Source: Chromera velia
Lineage: Eukaryota > Sar > Chromeraceae
Direction of reading: 5' to 3'
Assembly (NCBI GenBank): GCA_018398765.1
Contig: JAHBMJ010001949.1
Span: 1-24,206, forward strand
DNA: 24,206 bases
Shown: one piece after another, positions 21,796 to 24,206 of the stretch
How the letters are laid out: every line of letters begins with the position of its first letter
Position numbering within the stretch: the first letter of the stretch is position 1
Notes under the pieces: model-generated
What the model saw: the letters and a program-made list of their open reading frames with translations, nothing else
The model's database searches: none
Told to the model about the DNA's origin: nothing
Translations under genes and position numbers: made by a program

Positions 21796-21852
21796 CTCTC
21801 TGTACTGAGAGTCGGAACGCGCGATGGCGCTGCGGGTGACAGAGACAGGAAA
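21796..21852 (-). repeat. Inverted partner of the 3271-3331 block
   Basis: On the minus strand it reads TTTCCTGTCTCTGTC, one mismatch, CCCGCAG, a variable part four bases shorter than in the partner, then the 17 shared bases. The downstream frame reads ARSDSQYRE and then stops, unlike the partner, so it is not clearly coding. Confidence 0.5.
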
Positions 21853-22443
21853 GATGGAATGGCTGGATCGATGGTAGGAGAAAGGAGAAACGATGGTCTT
21901 TAATTGGCGGAAAGAGAGAGAGAATGCTATTCTTAGAATGCATAAGGCAGAGAAGGGCAAAACAAAAGAGGACCAAAGTGAATTTAATCGAGTCTGAGAG
22001 AGAGGGAAAGAAGAAACCGCAGTCAAAAAGCATCTTCTCTCTTTCCTTTCCTTTCTCACAGAAAGCGAGAAAGAGAAAGAGGAGCAGGGAAAGAAAGATG
22101 GGGGCAGGAACCTCACCGCGTGAACCCGATGGAGATGAGATGCTCTCCACCCATGCTTCTTCATTTAAATTCTGCATGCGTGTTTCTTCACCTGCATGCC
22201 CAGATTTGGCATCGGGGGTCTTCATTGCTCGGGATTCTCTTCATAGGACACGTTCTCTGTGTCTAAGAATGCCTTCTTTCTCTAGTTCCTTCTCTCCTAA
22301 AATCTCTCTCTCTTCTCATGTGTCTAATTGAGAATTCTTCCACTTGCCGCACCTCGCCCACAGTGTCATTGTCTGCCTGCCGACCTCTGACCTAGGCCAA
22401 GCAGGAAAATTTGTTTTTTTTAGTCACTAGCCAGAAAGAGGAA
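21853..22443. other. Region downstream of kinase copy 2
   Basis: About 590 bases with no convincing gene. Not similar to the sequence after kinase copy 1 (2163 onward), so the strong inverted similarity ends at about the stop codon. Confidence 0.55.

Positions 22444-24206
<1,763 letters not shown>

Overview
The window is nuclear DNA from a eukaryote. It has GT-AG introns, a MAP-kinase-type protein kinase, a Penelope-like retroelement, very dense microsatellites, and long stretches without coding capacity. Intron and microsatellite style and overall base composition recall chromerid or other alveolate algae (Chromera-like). That placement is an impression, not a demonstration. One N inside a C-tract (4784) shows this is draft assembly.

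Layout. (1) 1-2162, plus strand: the 3' half of a MAPK-like kinase gene, preceded by two tandem duplications, one of which copies a splice acceptor and exon start exactly. (2) 2163-7760: microsatellite-rich DNA with no convincing gene. (3) 7760-8034: AT-richer flank. (4) 8035-13894, minus strand: a 5.9 kb Penelope-like element bounded by 99-bp direct repeats (97% identical), holding an unrecognised ORF1, a Cys-rich segment, a GIY-YIG nuclease and then a reverse transcriptase, i.e. the nuclease-before-RT order. (5) 13895-15773: an AT-rich block with a MITE-like inverted repeat, a Cys-rich ORF bracketed by GC-rich hairpins built on CCTGGGG, and an A22 tract. It may be a second mobile element. 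(6) 15774-22443: microsatellite-rich DNA with a possible two-exon gene fragment on the minus strand near 19.2-19.6 kb. (7) 22444-24206, minus strand: a second copy of the kinase 3' half, running off the window.

The two kinase copies converge (tail to tail) as inverted repeats about 20 kb apart. Their upstream exon and the first part of the intron are almost identical, but the last exon is clearly diverged. This looks like local gene conversion between older paralogs. The kinase lacks the TxY activation motif (SGN instead) and carries a 135-codon in-frame Pro/Gly/acidic segment in the activation loop that may be a retained or optional intron. A short block with an acceptor-like start (3271-3331 and 21796-21852) is also shared in inverted orientation, hinting that the ancestral duplication was larger than the kinase.
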